The notes: a model not told the origin generated them from the sequence alone. A stretch of 64,000 nt of DNA from Paramecium sonneborni (GCA_905182985.1 CAJJDN010000007.1:460914-524913); one strand, 5' to 3'; shown: positions 14,293 through 26,195, counted from the first letter of the stretch. A program made the numbers and translations.

Positions 14293-15892
14293 TCAAATTT
14301 TAACTTTAGGTTAAGGCATAATTTAAACTTTCTAATCTAGCTATGTTATCAAATCTAGTCCTTATAAATTTCCTTATATCTCAGCCCAGGTAAGATGCAT
14401 CTACATATATAATATAGTTTTACTTTGGTCAAGTTATTTGCTTAGCTATCAGCAAATTTAATGAAATGTTTTGCATAAATATTGATATTCTATTCAAAAA
14501 CTCTCTTAATTTCATTATAAGTAGATAGATTATAATATGCATATGTATCTCTTAAGTCATTCTATTAAGATGTTTCTTTAGGCAGTATAACACTTAAACA
14601 ATATTTTTTATTATCAATATTTTATTTTAGATCTTCTAATATTTCTTTAGAAACTTCCCATTTGTTGAACTCTTTTAATTAATAGAACTTTTCTTTTTTC
14701 AAATCTAAACGTTCCTTATATTTTAGATATTCAACTTAACTTTATTATCTGAGCAACAAATGTTCTTTTAATTAGGTAATTTCTTTGTCATGATATTTAA
14801 AGAAATTTCTAAAATTTTCTTAAATATAATTTTCATAATTTTAAAAGTTCTTACCCCATATCATCATCATATTATTTAATGTAATTGTAACTGCTTCAAA
14901 TTTCAAAATTTTTTCAGAATCTTAGACAGAGTTATTAAATTAATTGATGTGATTGGTAATAAGTTCAAAAGATTCTCCCATTTAAAACATAGTTGCTGAA
15001 ACCATTTCAAAATCTTATAACATTTTTTTAGATTATTTCATAATTCTAATAATAATAATATAATTTACATTTCAAAGTCTAAATTTAAACTTGTCATTAA
15101 ATTACCTGCAGCCTTAATATAATTATCAGTTTAAGGATTAAATCCAACTTCAATTTGTCCAGTTTCACTTATGACTTTATCTAATTTTGTAGTTTTTTGA
15201 AGTTTCTCTGAAGCACTTTAAAGTTATTTAAATTCTTTTTCATCTTGCATTTTAAGAAATTCACAAAAGTATTTGTCATTTTTGAGAATATTTGAATTGA
15301 GTAAATGATTTAAGAATTTCTAAAGAAATAGGAATTAAATAATTACTTCTAAGAATTTCATTCTTTTAATTAGATAAGCATCACTAAATTATCTAGTTGG
15401 AGTTTTATTAGCAATAGGAGGTACAAATACTCCAGGATATTATCTTGTTAAAATTTCTCGAAGCCATTCAAAATCTGAATATCTTCTGGTGACTACCCAT
15501 TAAAATGGATTTGTAACAATTTTATAATTTACATAAGATTTACTAAGACTAAAGAATCCTGAATCTTTTTTATCAAAACTAAAATGATATATAATAAAAT
15601 ACTTTTCAATTAATATTTACACATTATTTGTATTTCCAATATCAGTTCCAATCATTTTTTAACAATCAATCTTCCTTTTAAATCCATTATCATCATCAAT
15701 AATTTGCATCATCTAATTCCTTGTTTTTTGATAATCCGTGACTGCTTGTATTAATTCATCCATCATCCAAATATCTAAATCTTAACCTCCATTTTCTTTC
15801 TTTCTATCCATGTACTTAGTAAAATCTTCACTATCATAACCTTTATTAATAATTTCATCAACCAAAAATTATTGTTTCTCTTCCAATGACAT
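14293..15892 (-). CDS. PX-domain sorting nexin (SNX-BAR type), 508 aa
   Basis: Sorting nexins bind phosphoinositides through the PX domain and bend endosomal membranes through a BAR domain, often as part of retromer-like coats. The PX core is plain at about residues 100-200: RRYSDFEWLREIL, then PPIANKTPTRQ and a FLEKFLNHLLNSN helix, matching the SNX1/SNX4 type including the Arg and PPxxK lipid-binding positions. About 300 helical, charged residues follow, the size of a BAR domain. Introns of 27, 23 and 23 nt restore the frame; the 27-nt one lies inside the PX domain. Spliced length is exactly 508 codons plus TGA. Start ATG at 15892 is preceded by AT-rich non-coding DNA. Confidence 0.87.
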
Positions 15893-15967
15893 AATCTATA
15901 TTAATTAATTTATTAAGATTCTATATCAAGATTATTTAAAATATATTTATTGTTATTATTAACTTAA

Positions 15968-16798
15968 TCATGTTCTACCACCTTCACCACTAGCTCCAAT
16001 TCCTTATGTTGAAACTAATTCTCCTTCCTAAACATCATCATCATCATCATCTGGTATCTCAACAACTTTACTAGAAGTTGTCTTTGTGACTGTTTCTTCA
16101 ATTACAGTTTCTTCTTATGATTCCTCTACTGTTTCTTAAGTCACAGTCTTTGTAACTGTCTCACTTTTTTCATTACGTTCTTCCTTTTTCTATTATTGTG
16201 ATTATCCAACTATCACTTATTCTTCCTTTCTTTATTATTATTATTATTATTCAACTATGACTTTTTCTAATGAATCAACTCTATTCACTTTCACATCAGG
16301 ATCATTTTCCTTACACTTTTTATTTATCACTTATATTTTGCCTTCAGCATCATTAATAATATTTATAGTGACCTAACCTAAATATTTTAATTACATCAGC
16401 ATTTCCACATTATTTAGCTATATGTTTTCTCTCATCTAAAAATTTGTTAACCATTTATTCAATTCTATCACAACATTATTTACTCTCTTCCTCACCTAAA
16501 AGAATTCTTCATTTATTATTTACTTGTTGCTGTTTATAATAATTAAATTGAATGCTTTAATTAATTGATCTCATTCACTCTCCATTATTAATAAATTGTA
16601 TGCTATTTCTTATGTGTATTGTGTCTTAAAGCAGCCAGTATTCTTTTTGCTCTATGTAAAGTATCTATAATTAAAAATCTTTTTACTTGAATTTCTCTAT
16701 CTATTAAATCTTTATTAATTAAGTGTTTTATGTGCTGTACTCAATAACCTTATTTCATGATGTATAACCTTTTCATCTTAATAAAGCTCAGCCCACAT
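15968..16798 (-). CDS. Hypothetical helical protein with Gln- and Thr/Glu-rich acidic tail, 248 aa
   Basis: Function not recognised. After removing introns of 34, 28 and 22 nt the frame runs from ATG 16798 to TGA at 15968-15970. The first 130 residues look alpha-helical, with a Cys-Cys pair near 90. The second half is low complexity: a poly-Gln stretch, repeated Glu-Thr-Val-Thr-Lys motifs, five Asp in a row and a Gly-rich end. The Thr/Glu repeats suggest a flexible, possibly phosphorylated tail. The gene sits 75 bp downstream of the sorting nexin start on the same strand, so that gap must hold the sorting nexin promoter. The first intron (34 nt) is the least certain junction. Confidence 0.6.
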
Positions 16799-17414
16799 TT
16801 TTAATTAGTGGCTCATCTATAATAAATTTGTTTAGCAATCTAACTAATTATAGTCCATAGTCATTAGCTTATTTAAATTGGTCAAGCTTACACCATTTTC
16901 GAGTTAAATTAGCGATTCTTTCAATACATATATTTTGTACCCTCTTAACATAGACAAACGCTAACAAATAGGAGGGTTAATAAAATTTTTTTCATAAAAA
17001 ATAATTAAAAACTTAAATAAGTTTTTTAAATAACCCGTTTTTATTCTTATATATGCGCATATACAAAATAAATATTAAATTTCAAACCCTATTTACTTAA
17101 ATAATTGAAAAAATAAATTGTATTTTATAAGTTTAGAAATCGGAGTAAAAGTTGCGAATTTTATCATTTATAATTAGATCCATTCCTTTTTCTATTCTTA
17201 CTGTTCATTTAAAAAATCAATATGAATATTAATTATTAAAATATTTCAGCTTATGTTTTAAGATATATTCCTCCTTTTTATTTTTATGTTAAACTTCTTT
17301 CCAATTATAAACTCTTTATATATAATAATTTTATGTGTTAATTTTCTTAATATTTTAATCTAACATAATTAACATAAGATTAATAATATTATTTTTAAGA
17401 TATTACTATTCAAA
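16799..17414. other. Divergent intergenic region, about 615 bp
   Basis: Separates two divergently transcribed genes, so both promoters should lie here. No open frame worth calling. A perfect 14-bp palindrome (tatatgcgcatata) sits at 17050-17063 and is one of few GC-containing islands in the stretch. No other motif recognised. Confidence 0.5.
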
Positions 17415-17964
17415 ATGCAATAGTGTGGCGGTTGTATTTCAACTTAGGATGAAAACGAAAATCTCTCATCTGGTTTGAGCTTGTATAATTTAAGCTAATA
17501 TTGATATTAGTGATTAGGAGGAATGTGAAAATAAAATAACAATTGAAAGTAAGAGCAAAAATAAAAACTCATATATTGTTAAATTAAAGACAGAAGTATT
17601 TAGAAATAATAATAATTTAAGATTTGTAAATATTGGGCAATAGAAGGTTATTGTCCATATGGATAATAGGTACATAAAATAAATATATTAAATAGTGCGG
17701 ATTTGCTCATGGGAAACATGAAATGAGATAAAAAACACATGTGCCTCCTAATTACAAAACTCAAGTTTGTAAAAACTATAATAAATTAGGGTATAGATTG
17801 TGTAAATTATTAGATATTGTTGTTATGGAGAAAGATGCTAATTTAAACATCCTGAAAAAAAAGGAAATAAACTTCCTTGTCTTACTTACTAAAATATTTT
17901 AAATAACATAGGGAATATATTTTTTAAACAAAAGTATTAGAATTCTTCTATATTCCTAGATTGA
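17415..17964 (+). CDS. Tandem CCCH zinc-finger RNA-binding protein (TIS11/tristetraprolin type), 148 aa
   Basis: Two fingers of the exact C-x8-C-x5-C-x3-H spacing: the first CKYWAIEGYCPYGQQCGFAH, the second CKNYNKLGYCCYGERCQFKH, about 20 residues apart, each led by a Lys-Thr-(Glu/Gln) sequence (KTEI, KTQV) as in tristetraprolin-type proteins, which bind AU-rich mRNA elements and change mRNA stability. Four introns (17483-17510, 17596-17621, 17670-17695, 17791-17813; 28, 26, 26 and 23 nt) are needed; two of them cut directly through a finger and their removal creates the perfect spacing. Spliced length is 149 codons including stop. The remaining N- and C-terminal parts are short and polar. The 3' end is 100 bp from the convergent histidine kinase gene. 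Confidence 0.92.
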
Positions 17965-18064
17965 TTAAAGATTAAAAACGAAGTAAAGGTTTGCCTTATA
18001 AAATTTGATTATAATTATTATAATTTGTATTTATGAATAAATGTAATTTAAAAATGACTAATTA

Positions 18065-20404
18065 TCAAAAGTAGTGAGTAAATTATGAATCGTTTTTTTA
18101 GGAAGTAATATTAAGAAGCAACTCTCTTAAATTAGCTTTTGTTACAGGTTTCTCTATGGCTCCTAGCATTCCTACTTATTGGTAGGTTTCTAATTAAGCT
18201 TTTGTTTATCGATTGCCTGTACATGCGATAATTTTAAGACTTTGATCAAAATCTAATAGTTTCTTGGCTGTTTATAATCCATCCATTATAGGCATTTCAA
18301 TATCTAAGAATATTAGTTTGTATTGGCTAAAAGCTCGCTCTTCACATTTTTTTAATGCTATTTATCCTGAAATAGCTGAATCACAAGTTATGTACAATTA
18401 TTCCAAAATATATTATAAGACAATAATGTTAAATTCATTATCATCTACAATTAATACAGGAGGCTATTTTGATGTTTAATCCAACCAATTATTTGTTTAT
18501 TCAATAATTTAATTTGATTGACTAGTTGATTTTCTTTAGTAAGATTTTTCACAATCTACATTAAATGGAAGCAATCGATTTGAAGATAATAAATTTGATG
18601 AATTCACTCTCAAATTATACTTTTTTATTGATTAATTATTATTCCCAGGTATTACTTGTTAACTATCAAATGATGGTTGTTTAATAATTGGCATTGTGAA
18701 ATCTTTTGATTTGAAACTACAGCTCTATTACTAAAAAAAATGTGTTTCTGGTAAATTATTCACTTCCTAAACAGCACCATCAGAAATTTAAGAATCAGAA
18801 AGATCTTCATCTGGAAACTTTTAATTTAAAATTTAAAAAGAAAATGTTGCCCCTTTTTCATACTATGATTCTACAAAAATCCCTTAATTATTAGAAGATA
18901 ATAATTTTGATAATTCATTACTTATTAATAATCCTAAACCTATACCATTTGGATTTTTCTCAAAATTTTCCTTATCTTCTACTCTTGCAAATTCTTAAAA
19001 TAGCATATTCAAATTCTCAGATTTAATTCCTAAACCATTATCTTTCACTTAAACTCTAAAAGTTTAAGATTTCATTGTATATTCACAACTTATTATTATT
19101 TACCCTTTTGCAGTCGAATATTTAACTGCATTACTCAATAGATTCATTATCACTTATCTAATTCTATTTTTGTCACTATTGACAAATTGAGGTATATTAT
19201 CATCGTAATTTAATTTAATATTTAATTCTTTTTTTTCTTTTTATATATCAAATATTGATATTGTTTTTTCAATTAACTTTTTCAAATTAAACTTTTTGAA
19301 TACTAAACGAATTTTCCTATTTTATAGCTAAGCTTAATCCAATATATCATTAACTAAATTCAGTAATAATCTACAAGAATTTAGAGAAGGTTTTAAATAT
19401 CTATCAGCCAAAGCTTTTTCAATTTAATCCTTTAGACATAATTACATATTTATTATTGCATTAAGAGGAGTTCTCATATCATGAGACACTTTACTTAAAA
19501 TTTTCATGTTTTCTTTTGTATTATTTATTTAAGGTTCTTTAACATGTACAACTGGTTTTAATTTTTTTTAAAGAATAAAAAAATAATCTTATTAAGACGT
19601 TAGACATCTAAAAAAATTGGATTAGTTAGTATTTTCATTAATATATACTTTCTTAACAATTATAATATAATTAGATGATGTTTCATAAGTTTAATCTTAC
19701 CAATTATTTTAAGTAGTTTTCAAGTGATTGAAAATTGCCTTGAATTCAAAAGTATTTTTTTCATCTATTAATTTTGGTTATATTCCTATTGTAATCTAAT
19801 CTCTATTTGTTATTATACGATCACTTCTTTCATCTCCACCTCGAATGACATAATCATTCATAATGCTCTGAAAATTCTCTTATTCGTTTTCTGGATTAAA
19901 ATTATTATCAAGAATTATGAATATGTCTGAACTTAATTACTTAATAATTTCTTCCATTTAATCAATTGTGTAAGATTGTTTTTTAAATAAACTTAAAAGC
20001 AAAAAGTAGCATATACAATTTCTCACAATACCCGTTGCTAAATAATTCATATCTGCAAAAGTAAAAGAAGATGAATGAATGCAAAATAAAATGAATATCA
20101 TTATTCTTGTAAGCTTCTAGTTAAATTTGAGAATGCAAACTATTTGAATTCCAACATAAATCATCCAAGATCGATAAAAAAATTAGGAAACTATAAGTAT
20201 TTATGCTAATTTAAGTATGTTGACTAAGGTCCTTAAAAGCTAATTTCTTGTTATTTGTTCAATTATAAATATTATGCCATGAAAAAATGCTGATGATAAA
20301 CCTAATATTAAATATAATATCTCGTTAGTGATGTAAAATTAAAAGTGAAGTACAAGACTGTCAACTGCTAAGACTATTTATAAAATTTATTGGTCACTTA
20401 ACAT
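18065..20404 (-). CDS. Membrane-bound hybrid histidine kinase with receiver domain, 779 aa
   Basis: A two-component phosphorelay sensor, intron-free. The N-terminus has four to five hydrophobic helices (residues about 15-190). The kinase core follows: H-box SHDMRTPLNAI near residue 340, N-box NRIRQVIMNLLSNAVKYS, G1 DNGLGIKS and G2 GIGLGLLIS. After a Ser/Asn-rich linker comes a receiver domain with the acidic pair LIVDDN, the phospho-acceptor Asp in FLDIEMPIMDG and the conserved Lys in EKP. So His-to-Asp transfer within the protein is likely; no separate histidine-phosphotransfer gene is seen nearby. The ligand is unknown. Ciliates are known to carry such kinases, while animals lack them. ATG 20404 was chosen because it precedes the first membrane helix. 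Confidence 0.93.
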
Positions 20405-20687
20405 TTTAAATACTTATTTGATTTAATAAAAATAAAATCAGAAACAACATAAGCAGTGTCTATAACATGTATAATTATTTATTAAAGATGATTCATTTAA
20501 AAGAAATATACAAATAAATAATTAAGTATAATCATTTTATATAAATCTTAAATTAAGTTATTAAATTACAAAAAATTTTTATGCAAAGTGAATAATTAAA
20601 TTATTTTACTTAAAAACTATTGCTAGAAGATCAGAAACTATAGAAATTGTTTTCTTCACTCTTAAGCTTTTGAAATTGGTAGGTTGG
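20405..20687. other. Divergent intergenic region between histidine kinase and small gene
   Basis: About 280 bp of AT-rich DNA between two divergent start codons; it must hold both promoters. No motif recognised, and the upstream frame of the plus-strand gene is open through the last 60 bases, so its start could be further left. Confidence 0.4.
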
Positions 20688-21079
20688 ATGGAGTTCATTA
20701 TGAAACAATAAAATGAATAATCTGGAAATTGTAGAAATCGTCAAAAAAAAGACAGTAATTAAAGACTTTAAGAAATTGGGATAGTTAAAATAGAGCAGAA
20801 TATTATATAAAAAGATTTTAATATCCTTAGAAATCTTATGAGCAAAGCAATAAAAGAATTTGACTTTATAATTATTAAGAAAGCTATTGTGAGTATTAAA
20901 ATAATTTTATTAAGAATCCTCAAGTGGATTTTGTTAATATCTACCCTAATGCTTTAGAAATTAGGTTTTATAGAAAAATATTCATAAATTAGATAAAAGT
21001 TTATTAAAAACGAATCTGGATTAAGCTATAAAATATTGAATGTTTAAATCGATAATTTTTAGAAGTAATTTATCTATGA
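20688..21079 (+). CDS. Hypothetical basic protein, 121 aa
   Basis: Not recognised. One 26-nt intron at 20889-20914 (GTGAGT...TTAAG) is required; with it the frame from ATG 20688 to TGA 21077 is exactly 121 codons. The protein is basic, Ile/Lys/Gln-rich and probably helical. It converges on the next gene with only 85 bp between stops. ATG 20700 is an equally possible start. Confidence 0.45.
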
Positions 21080-21164
21080 TTTGAATAAGAGGGAAAGTTA
21101 TAAATTTATAGATTGATAATATTTTTTAAAGGAAATTTCACAATATAAATGTTGAATTTATTAT

Positions 21165-22907
21165 TCATTAATATATAAATTTTAATATCTTTGACTTTTC
21201 TTCTTTATTTTATTAATCTAGGATAGGATAATGTATAAAGTTAAAGATATTTCTCAATTTTTAAGGTTCAATATTAAAGTGCTCAGCCCAAAACTATAAA
21301 TTATACTAAGTATAAATGAAATAAATCTTACTAATTTAGGATCTTTGTTGTTCAAATATATAATTTTAGGAATTTCTGTTAATAAAATCCTTCCTTCTTC
21401 ACTTTTATATATTTAAGTTTTATCGTCAATTTACAATTTTTCAAATTATTCAGCTTTTTTATATAATTCTTTTAATTCTTCTTAATGACTTGGAATTTGA
21501 TGCATAATATCGCCCATAATTTGTACTTATTTGACTAAGTTTATGTCTTTATCTTTCCTATCAGAATATTGAACTGGTTAATCTCCTCCTATTTTTTCTT
21601 TGAGAGCTCTATTTGCTAAAGTTTATAGATAAAAATAAATACATTATTCGATTAATTCTTAGATATCTTATTTTTTATAATCAGCTAACACTTGATCTAA
21701 TTTAGATTCATATGTATTGTGTGGAATTAGAATTGATTATGAAAAGTCAAGAGAATTTTTAATATGAGCTTCCCATTTTTCTGTCCATACTTTTCTTAAT
21801 AATTCATGAGATTCTACAAAAGGAGGCATTTATAATTTATTTTATTCTTTCCTAATTTTAATTTTATTCAACTCCAAAAGATCATGATAATCATCATTAA
21901 TTTTTGCTAATTCTTTATATCCTTCATATACCTCAAGATCTATTCCACTCAAATCTTATCTCAATAATAAATTCTCAATAATAGCATCAATATCTGGAAA
22001 TCCTTATTTTAATTTCTATAAAATATAATTTATAATATTCTACCATTTCTATCCAATCATCATATTTATTACAAAAGTGAACACATTTATTATAAACAAA
22101 CATCATCATTTCTCTTTATTCATTTAGAATAGTGACAATAGGATCATCCGATTCAGGTATTCTACTCTTTTCTATAATTTAGATTACACTTGTCTCTTAG
22201 ACATCTAAAGTAGGTCTATTTTCTTGAATTAATCTTTATTTATATTCTTCTAATTCTCCTATTTCTTCTTAAAATAATTCTGGCACAACTTCATACAGTT
22301 TTTCTCTTTGAATTGGCAGATTATTCATAACATGATAATGAACAGTCTCAATATTTTTCATTGTTTCAGGATTCAATACTAATCCTGAAACATGTCTATG
22401 TTAAAATTCAATATAATTAATCATGGTTAATACTGTCTTTTTCTCAATCCCTCTCAAAATAACCATATTAGGTTCTAAAATTGCAATATCATTCTCTAAA
22501 ATTTTTAATTCCTCTTTTTCTTTATCTATTTAAGTTAATTAATTATTAATCTCCTCTAATTCCTTAAGAAGTGATTTTCTTCTTTCTTCATCCAAATAAG
22601 CATCTTTATTTATAGAGTTATTTTCAAGAGTAGCATTAGTTGAAACATAATCAATCTAACTTGATTCAAATTGTTTAATTAATGCAATTTCTTTTTCTAA
22701 AACTCTTTTTTTCAATTTATTCTTATATTCAATCAATTGCAATCTCTACTTTCTCCTCTCTTTCTCAAACTTTTCAAATTCATTTTAAATATCAACATGT
22801 TTATACAACCTTTGCTTTCCTGGAGTAGGTGCACTTCTTAGATAACTATTAAAATTAGTTTATAAGAATCTATGCCAAGTTTAATATAGTTTTTATTTAA
22901 TTGACAT
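21165..22907 (-). CDS. Coiled-coil protein, possibly mitochondrial, 562 aa
   Basis: The product is not recognised. The N-terminus is basic and free of acidic residues for about 40 positions (MSIKQKLYQTWHRFL), compatible with a mitochondrial presequence. Residues about 45-130 are strongly charged with heptads; a long helical middle follows, and the C-terminus has a conserved-looking block with FWAEHFNIEPQKLRNIFNF. Two introns (28 and 26 nt) restore the frame and give exactly 562 codons plus TGA. The 5' part of the gene (22314-22907) is repeated at 23642-24235 through the assembly duplication, so only one copy should be counted. A mitoribosomal or respiratory assembly role is a guess. Confidence 0.7.
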
Positions 22908-23640
22908 ATATAAAATAATGAAATTAATTAATGTATTATTAATCATATCTGTCACCTTCTTAATTCCTTTTATAGAATAAACTAACTGCATTACTTTTTT
23001 ATATGAAACTAAGTATTGCAAAATGCAAACTTTTAACCAAATTTACTAGAGATCATTAGATTATTCATTCCTAGCGGCAAATTTATAAGCCTTTTTACGA
23101 AAAATTGGGTGACAAAAATAATTTTTGTGTTTTGGCTGTGCCATTCCTTAGGTATTAATTTTAGCTTAAAAGAAGTTTTTAGATGCGGATGGTAGTGTTC
23201 AAATATTTCAAAAATTTATTTCAATTAACTAAAATTTTTTTTATGGTTGATAACCATTTTTCTAAGATCTTACATTTTTTTTCGATTTATCGTTAGGTTA
23301 TCGGTTAGATTCATTTTTAATGTTAACAATAAGCACTTTTAATTCATATTAACCAAATGGATAATTTAATGATAGCAATTGTTTTTCTTAGCTATGATTT
23401 CTAGTTTTATTTCTTATACGTCAAATTAATAAGATAAAAAAATGAAGAAAAAAATGGAGAAAAAGAAAAACTAGGAAAGAATAGGAAATATGGTTATAGA
23501 TTATTTTTTTAATAAAAAAAGTTAATACTGTAATTTTTGCATCAATTTAGATTTTGATTTTCTTGAGTCATTCTTTTCACGTAATATTTATTTTTCGTAA
23601 TTGTTAGCAAAACAAAAAGGTCAAATTTTCAACTGCTATC
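22314..23640. repeat. Assembly duplication A, first copy (1,327 bp)
   Basis: Identical, as far as I can read, to 23642-24968, with a single N between. It holds the 5' half of the coiled-coil gene and about 730 bp of upstream non-coding DNA. Best explained as overlapping contig ends. Confidence 0.9.
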
Positions 23641-23641
23641 N
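23641..23641. other. Assembly gap (1 N)
   Basis: Single N joining the two copies of duplication A. The sequence before it ends exactly where the second copy later continues into new DNA, the signature of unmerged overlapping contigs. Confidence 0.95.
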
Positions 23642-24235
23642 TGGCAGATTATTCATAACATGATAATGAACAGTCTCAATATTTTTCATTGTTTCAGGAT
23701 TCAATACTAATCCTGAAACATGTCTATGTTAAAATTCAATATAATTAATCATGGTTAATACTGTCTTTTTCTCAATCCCTCTCAAAATAACCATATTAGG
23801 TTCTAAAATTGCAATATCATTCTCTAAAATTTTTAATTCCTCTTTTTCTTTATCTATTTAAGTTAATTAATTATTAATCTCCTCTAATTCCTTAAGAAGT
23901 GATTTTCTTCTTTCTTCATCCAAATAAGCATCTTTATTTATAGAGTTATTTTCAAGAGTAGCATTAGTTGAAACATAATCAATCTAACTTGATTCAAATT
24001 GTTTAATTAATGCAATTTCTTTTTCTAAAACTCTTTTTTTCAATTTATTCTTATATTCAATCAATTGCAATCTCTACTTTCTCCTCTCTTTCTCAAACTT
24101 TTCAAATTCATTTTAAATATCAACATGTTTATACAACCTTTGCTTTCCTGGAGTAGGTGCACTTCTTAGATAACTATTAAAATTAGTTTATAAGAATCTA
24201 TGCCAAGTTTAATATAGTTTTTATTTAATTGACAT
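23642..24235 (-). pseudogene. Artefactual 5' fragment of the 562-aa coiled-coil gene
   Basis: Repeats the start codon and first roughly 200 codons of the gene at 21165-22907 without change and is cut off at the N. No stop, no divergence: it should vanish when the two contig ends are merged, rather than being a real truncated paralogue. Confidence 0.85.
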
Positions 24236-24769
24236 ATATAAAATAATGAAATTAATTAATGTATTATTAATCATATCTGTCACCTTCTTAATTCCTTTTA
24301 TAGAATAAACTAACTGCATTACTTTTTTATATGAAACTAAGTATTGCAAAATGCAAACTTTTAACCAAATTTACTAGAGATCATTAGATTATTCATTCCT
24401 AGCGGCAAATTTATAAGCCTTTTTACGAAAAATTGGGTGACAAAAATAATTTTTGTGTTTTGGCTGTGCCATTCCTTAGGTATTAATTTTAGCTTAAAAG
24501 AAGTTTTTAGATGCGGATGGTAGTGTTCAAATATTTCAAAAATTTATTTCAATTAACTAAAATTTTTTTTATGGTTGATAACCATTTTTCTAAGATCTTA
24601 CATTTTTTTTCGATTTATCGTTAGGTTATCGGTTAGATTCATTTTTAATGTTAACAATAAGCACTTTTAATTCATATTAACCAAATGGATAATTTAATGA
24701 TAGCAATTGTTTTTCTTAGCTATGATTTCTAGTTTTATTTCTTATACGTCAAATTAATAAGATAAAAAA
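24236..24769. other. Upstream non-coding region (also at 22908-23440)
   Basis: About 530 bp in front of the coiled-coil gene, present twice because of duplication A. T-rich and A-rich runs, no open frame with a recognisable product, no RNA gene seen. Promoter for the minus-strand gene is expected here. Confidence 0.4.
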
Positions 24770-25198
24770 ATGAAGAAAAAAATGGAGAAAAAGAAAAACT
24801 AGGAAAGAATAGGAAATATGGTTATAGATTATTTTTTTAATAAAAAAAGTTAATACTGTAATTTTTGCATCAATTTAGATTTTGATTTTCTTGAGTCATT
24901 CTTTTCACGTAATATTTATTTTTCGTAATTGTTAGCAAAACAAAAAGGTCAAATTTTCAACTGCTATCAAGCTTCTAAAAAGTAATTTAAAACTTAAATT
25001 ATAATGAATAAAAAATTTAGAAAGCAAGTAGATACGCTAAATGTTGGGAGAAATTAGAAGATGAGAAAGAAAGGTTTAAAATTTTAAAACTCATACATTA
25101 GTCTACATAGTTAAAAAAAATAAATTATTTTAGAATTCAATTTAAATTTATTTATTGTATAACAACACTTAAATGGAACAATATAAAATAATAAATGA
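24770..25198 (+). CDS. Doubtful ORF, 142 aa, Lys-rich
   Basis: Open from ATG 24770 to TGA 25196-25198 without introns. The product is basic (Lys/Gln/Asn-rich) with a Cys-x2-Cys near residue 38, no recognised domain. Its first part lies in the repeated segment. Chance open frames of this size are plausible in such AT-rich DNA with one stop codon, so this is only a candidate. Confidence 0.2.
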
Positions 25199-25574
25199 AA
25201 TAACTTAATTAAATATTCTAATTATAAAGATATTAAATTCTCAAAGCAGCTAACCCTTAAATCCAATCCATTTAGAAAATTGATTTGATGAATTTAAAAA
25301 TATCAAATGCAATTATAATATATAATATTTTCGATAAGCTAAAATTATGAAAGATAAAAATAGAAATGGAAAGATTTAGAATAAAAATACTCAGTATAGA
25401 AAGTTAAAAAAAGGAAAATATTTCAGAAAAACTAATAAAAATGGAAATGTTTATCAAGTTGCCAATATAATAACTATCTAAAATTATAGGATACATCAAT
25501 GAATTCAAACTCATTTTGTAGCTTAATTAATATTCCCACAAAATAAATGTATGACAATCACAAACTATCTAAAA

Positions 25575-26094
25575 TAAAATTGAACATTACTTAAATTTAT
25601 CACTAATTTACTCAATTATCTTTAAAAGGATTCTGAAAAAAAAATTAATCCTGTTAAAGTTGATGGCTCATTGATTATTAAAACTTATGAAGAAGTAATT
25701 TAAATTAAATTTTTACTCAATTTTAATTAAAAAATACTGATTCTTGAATATTTGATTTAGAATTATCAAATAGAGGATGATTGGAAACCTTTTTACAAGC
25801 AACCGGACTAAAAAGCATTTACCTTTTTAAATTAAATTAATACAACATAATAAATGAACAATAAAGACATAGCTATATTACAAATTTCACAGTTGGTTTT
25901 CCTTTTTAGGAGAACCATCAATGAATATTAGCATCAAACCTAAAATTTTTTAATTTAATATTTCTGTTTGAAATGATATCATTAAAGAATTTCTTATCTA
26001 TAAAATCAAGTTATTAACATATCTAAATAAAGAAACTATCACTGTCCGATTAGCAGAATTTGAAACTGAAATACCATATAGTGAGTGCTCTTGA
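25575..26094 (+). CDS. Hypothetical protein, 5' end unresolved
   Basis: The downstream part is convincing as coding: an open frame from about 25575 that includes EDDWKPFYKQPDQKAF, joined by a 22-nt intron (25963-25984, GTTTGAAA...AAAG) to a final block with TVRLAEFETEIPYSECS and TGA 26092-26094. Upstream, the same frame begins at ATG 25347 but meets two TGA codons (near 25500 and 25580) that no normal-sized intron removes. Either the gene starts elsewhere, or it carries errors or a retained eliminated segment. Function not recognised. Confidence 0.35.
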
Positions 26095-26164
26095 TAAAAT
26101 TAAACAATTTGTTGTAATTATAAAAAATTTAATAAATTATATCATACTTAATGTAATTAAATAA

Positions 26165-26195
26165 ATATATATGTACAATATATATATATATATAT
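26165..26195. repeat. TA dinucleotide repeat between convergent genes
   Basis: A run of alternating T and A, interrupted by one gtac, fills most of the short gap next to the minus-strand stop codon of the giant coiled-coil gene. Such a tract may act in 3' end formation but nothing specific shows it. Confidence 0.7.

Noticed and set aside
16960..17100. Telomere-like GGGTT/AACCC words near 16970-17090
   Set aside because: Only single scattered words; Paramecium telomeres are tandem G4T2/G3T3 repeats, and none are present.
23642..24235. True partial gene duplication or paralogue
   Set aside because: No difference from the first copy, breaks exactly at an N, and includes non-coding flanks: assembly overlap is simpler. 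The same applies to 42361-43308 and 52532-53572.
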